Below, piece by piece: positions 6,975 through 8,270 of a stretch of 8,270 bases of DNA. Made by a program: the position numbers and the translations under genes. Positions within the stretch are counted from its first letter, which is position 1. Each line of letters opens with the position of its first letter. The notes beneath the pieces are model-generated. The model had not been told where the DNA came from, made no database searches, and was given only the letters and a program-made list of their open reading frames with translations. This stretch comes from Actinomycetes bacterium (GTDB lineage: Bacteria; Actinomycetota; Actinomycetes; Propionibacteriales; Propionibacteriaceae). The stretch spans positions 1 to 8,270 of the forward strand of contig JAJYQH010000073.1 in assembly GCA_021794705.1 (NCBI GenBank), read 5' to 3'.

Positions 6975-7970
6975 TCAGACGATCGAGGTGCCGCGGAAGC
7001 GCTTGGCGAGCGCGTTCACGGTGAGGAGCAGGATCACGGAGACGACGCTCTTCAGCATGCTGATCGCGGTCGCCATGGAGAGGCTGTTGCCGGTGATGCC
7101 GACGTTGTAGACGTACAGGTCGAGCACCTGGATGTGCTTCTGGTTGAACGCGTTCTGGAACACGTAGTACTGCTCCATCCCGTTGTTCAGCATGTTCGCG
7201 ACCGACAGCAGCAGCAGCACGAAGTACGTGGGCATGAGGTGCGGCACGGTGATGTGCCACATCGTCTGGTAGCGGTTGGCGCCGTCGACGCGGGCCGACT
7301 CGTAGAGGGCCTGATCGATCCCGGCGATCGCGGCGAGGTACATGATCGAGCCCCAGCCGAGCGTCTTCCAGATGCCCCAGGCGACCATGGTGAGCCACAC
7401 GTGCTGGTCGCTGTCGAGGAACTTGATCGGGGTGGTGATCAGCCCCGAGTCGCTGAGCACGCTGTTGACGAGGCCGGTGGTCGAGAACATCGAGAACGCG
7501 ATCATGTACACGAGCACCCAGGAGATGAAGTTGGGCAGCGTGGTGAGGGTCTGGACGATGTTCTTGAACCAGGGGGCGCGCACCTCGTTGAGGAACACGG
7601 CGAAGATGAGCGGCAGCACCGAGGAGGCGATGCCGAGGAAGCTCATCGCGAGGGTGTTCGCCATCACCTGGAGGATCTGCGACACCTGGGTGGGCGAGCC
7701 GACGAGCAGGCGGAACCACTGCAGCCCGACGAAGGGGCTGCGGCCGATACCGAGGGCCGGACGGTAGTCGTACAGCGAGTAGATCCAGCCGTACAGCGGG
7801 AAGTAGGAGAAGAGGAACACGAGCACGAGGAACGGCACGATGCTCAGGAACAGCCCGAACGAGCGCTTCGAGCCGGCGTTGCGGCGGCGTCCGGGCGTGT
7901 CCGCGCGGTCGAGTTCGCCGACGACCTCGGCGCGGACGGTGTCGACGGCGCGGGCCGCCGTCTGGGTCAT
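6975..7970 (-). CDS. Carbohydrate ABC transporter permease, LplB/MalF type
   Basis: A 331-residue permease and partner of the downstream LplC-type protein. After a hydrophilic, arginine-rich cytoplasmic N-terminus (1-37) the first membrane segment runs from about 38 to 66 and includes the LplB-like FSYFPLYGW. Further segments lie at about 105-128, 148-166, 193-218, 247-265 and 300-322. The coupling loop is ESARVDGANRY (224-234) through VPHLMP (242-247), a standard EAA motif apart from Ser for Ala. The ATG at 7970 is the only start in frame before an upstream stop at 8031-8033. Its own ribosome binding site is weak (a G-run 7 bases upstream), whereas a short upstream ORF with a strong site ends in an ATGA overlap here, so translation may be coupled. 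It is the first large gene of the minus-strand operon. No ATPase gene is present; LplABC-like systems often share an ATPase such as MsmX or MsiK encoded elsewhere. Confidence 0.95.
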   Translation of the reverse strand: MTQTAARAVDTVRAEVVGELDRADTPGRRRNAGSKRSFGLFLSIVPFLVLVFLFSYFPLYGWIYSLYDYRPALGIGRSPFVGLQWFRLLVGSPTQVSQILQVMANTLAMSFLGIASSVLPLIFAVFLNEVRAPWFKNIVQTLTTLPNFISWVLVYMIAFSMFSTTGLVNSVLSDSGLITTPIKFLDSDQHVWLTMVAWGIWKTLGWGSIMYLAAIAGIDQALYESARVDGANRYQTMWHITVPHLMPTYFVLLLLSVANMLNNGMEQYYVFQNAFNQKHIQVLDLYVYNVGITGNSLSMATAISMLKSVVSVILLLTVNALAKRFRGTSIV

Positions 7971-8038
7971 CGGATCGCCCCCGCGGCGGGGAGGGCCGGG
8001 GCCAGGGGCCGCGATGGGCGGAGCCGTCGGTCAGTCAC
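7967..8038 (-). CDS. Possible 23-residue leader peptide coupled to the first permease
   Basis: A short ORF, MTDRRLRPSRPLAPALPAAG plus AIR, starts at the GTG at 8038 with AAGGAG 6 bases before it, the best ribosome binding site in the leader. Its TGA overlaps the permease ATG as ATGA (7967-7970). I do not recognise the peptide; it is basic and rich in proline and alanine, and could simply be a translated leader that delivers ribosomes to the permease start. The same frame is open back to 8191, but that longer form would run over the operator and predicted transcription start and is not plausible. The alternative is chance: the frame is GC-rich and short. Confidence 0.35.
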   Translation of the reverse strand: MTDRRLRPSRPLAPALPAAGAIR

Positions 8039-8039
8039 G

Positions 8040-8050
8040 TCCCACTCCTT
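8040..8050 (-). promoter_or_regulatory. Strong ribosome binding site in the operon leader
   Basis: AAGGAG at 8045-8050 on the minus strand lies 6 bases before the GTG at 8038. It is much stronger than the site in front of the permease ATG itself, which is why the short ORF is listed. Confidence 0.45.
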
Positions 8051-8067
8051 CGTGTCGACAGTCACGG

Positions 8068-8083
8068 TGCGGTGTCCACCGCA
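8068..8083 (-). promoter_or_regulatory. Leader stem-loop 2
   Basis: A 7-bp perfect inverted repeat (TGCGGTG, 2-base centre, CACCGCA; at most 6 bp would pair around a real loop). It lies in the predicted 5' leader, between the first hairpin and the strong ribosome binding site. Confidence 0.4.
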
Positions 8084-8111
8084 GGGGCTCGGCTCTCGCT
8101 GAGCTGTTCCT

Positions 8112-8130
8112 CCCGGCAGCCGCTGCCGGG
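8112..8130 (-). promoter_or_regulatory. Leader stem-loop 1
   Basis: A perfect 8-bp GC-rich stem (CCCGGCAG, 3-base loop, CTGCCGGG) about 25 to 43 bases after the predicted transcription start of the minus-strand operon. It is not followed by a T-tract. It may stabilise the mRNA end or take part in leader folding. Confidence 0.5.
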
Positions 8131-8143
8131 GTGTCACAATGCA

Positions 8144-8157
8144 TCGAAGCGCTTCGA
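8144..8157. promoter_or_regulatory. LacI-family operator over the transcription start
   Basis: The perfect 14-bp palindrome TCGAAGCGCTTCGA has the central AAGCGCTT core with a CG at the dyad, typical of LacI/GalR-family sugar regulators. It begins 4 bases after the -10 element, so a bound repressor would cover the start of transcription. The regulator gene is not in the window. Induction by the transported sugar is the natural inference. Confidence 0.8.
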
Positions 8158-8161
8158 CGGG

Positions 8162-8191
8162 ATGATATTTCGACCTCGCTCCCGAAGTCAA
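8162..8191 (-). promoter_or_regulatory. Sigma70-type promoter of the ABC transporter operon
   Basis: On the minus strand, TTGACT (8186-8191) and TATCAT (8162-8167) are separated by 18 bases and each matches 5 of 6 consensus positions. The predicted start is near 8155, inside the LacI-type palindrome. This gives a leader of about 185 bases before the permease ATG, or about 117 bases before the short leader ORF. Confidence 0.78.
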
Positions 8192-8244
8192 GGACGTGGA
8201 GGGAGGGCGGCGGTTGAGGGGAGGATTACCCGCGGCTTACCGGC

Positions 8245-8259
8245 TGGAAAGCGCTACCC
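8245..8259. promoter_or_regulatory. Second LacI-like operator half-match
   Basis: TGGAAAGCGCTACCC shares the AGCGCT core and GG/CC outer arms of LacI-family operators but is mismatched at two inner pairs. Its centre lies 102 bp from the centre of the perfect palindrome, upstream of the -35 element. It may be an auxiliary site for DNA looping, or the operator of a divergent gene just beyond the right edge. Confidence 0.45.
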
Positions 8260-8270
8260 CGGGCGCGCGA

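Larger units (their letters stand above)
7971..8270. other. Regulatory region upstream of the transporter operon
   Basis: About 300 bases without a substantial gene. From right to left they hold the weaker operator-like site, the promoter, the perfect operator, two leader hairpins, a strong ribosome binding site and the short leader ORF. No conserved protein is visible on either strand. A divergent gene, perhaps the regulator or another sugar gene, may start to the right of the window. Confidence 0.7.

Noticed and set aside
6996..7007. AAGCGCTT inside the first permease gene as another LacI operator
   Set aside because: It encodes conserved residues (AKRF) near the C-terminus and lacks matching arms. 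A similar GAGCGCTTCGAG near 7863-7874 is likewise explained by coding sequence (RSF).
5911..7719. Upstream extension of the solute-binding protein frame by about 600 codons
   Set aside because: The signal peptide and ribosome binding site at 5910-5922 define the start. The extension is an arginine-rich shadow of both permease genes, not a fusion.
5976..8102. A 708-codon open frame on the plus strand opposite the permease genes
   Set aside because: It is rich in His, Asp, Glu, Arg and Gly with no recognisable fold and lies antisense to two well-conserved permeases.
7967..8191. A 74-codon minus-strand ORF as a real gene
   Set aside because: It would start upstream of the predicted transcription start and run through the operator and hairpins. 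Only its last 23 codons, with their own strong ribosome binding site, are kept as a tentative leader ORF.
8214..8242. A plus-strand promoter TTGAGG-17-TTACCG for a divergent gene
   Set aside because: The -10 match is poor, and no start codon or gene is visible before the window ends. It is mentioned only as weak support for the second operator.

Overview
The window is very GC-rich with strong G/C bias at codon third positions, uses GTG starts freely, has tightly packed or overlapping genes, and carries a promoter plus LacI-type operator of the sort seen in Actinomycetota. A high-GC actinomycete is the best reading; I cannot name a genus from sequence alone.

Layout: two convergent gene groups meet at a strong hairpin at 4119-4146. 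The left, plus-strand group (1-4116) is the 3' part of a family GH3 glycoside hydrolase gene (cut by the window edge), a complete family GH95 alpha-L-fucosidase/alpha-L-galactosidase-type gene that overlaps it by 4 bases, and a small DUF624 (YesL-like) membrane protein gene. The right, minus-strand group (read from 8270 towards 4156) is a regulatory region with a near-consensus promoter, a LacI-type operator over the predicted transcription start and a hairpin-bearing leader, followed by two sugar ABC permease genes of the LplB/LplC type and a lipoprotein solute-binding protein gene. A short 23-codon ORF with the best ribosome binding site in the leader ends in an ATGA overlap with the first permease and may couple its translation.

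How it fits together (inference): an oligosaccharide is captured outside the cell by the lipoprotein, imported by the two permeases with an ATPase encoded elsewhere, and trimmed in the cytoplasm by GH95 (which has no signal peptide) and GH3. Candidate substrates are hemicellulose or glycan fragments with terminal alpha-L-fucose or alpha-L-galactose. A threonine two residues before the catalytic NxN motif of the GH95 enzyme makes alpha-L-galactoside a serious alternative to fucoside. The system is an organised but recognisable type of carbohydrate-utilisation locus; I see no mobile element, CRISPR array, RNA gene or defence system. The least explained parts are the leader with its small ORF and hairpins, the second operator-like site at the right edge, and the DUF624 protein.
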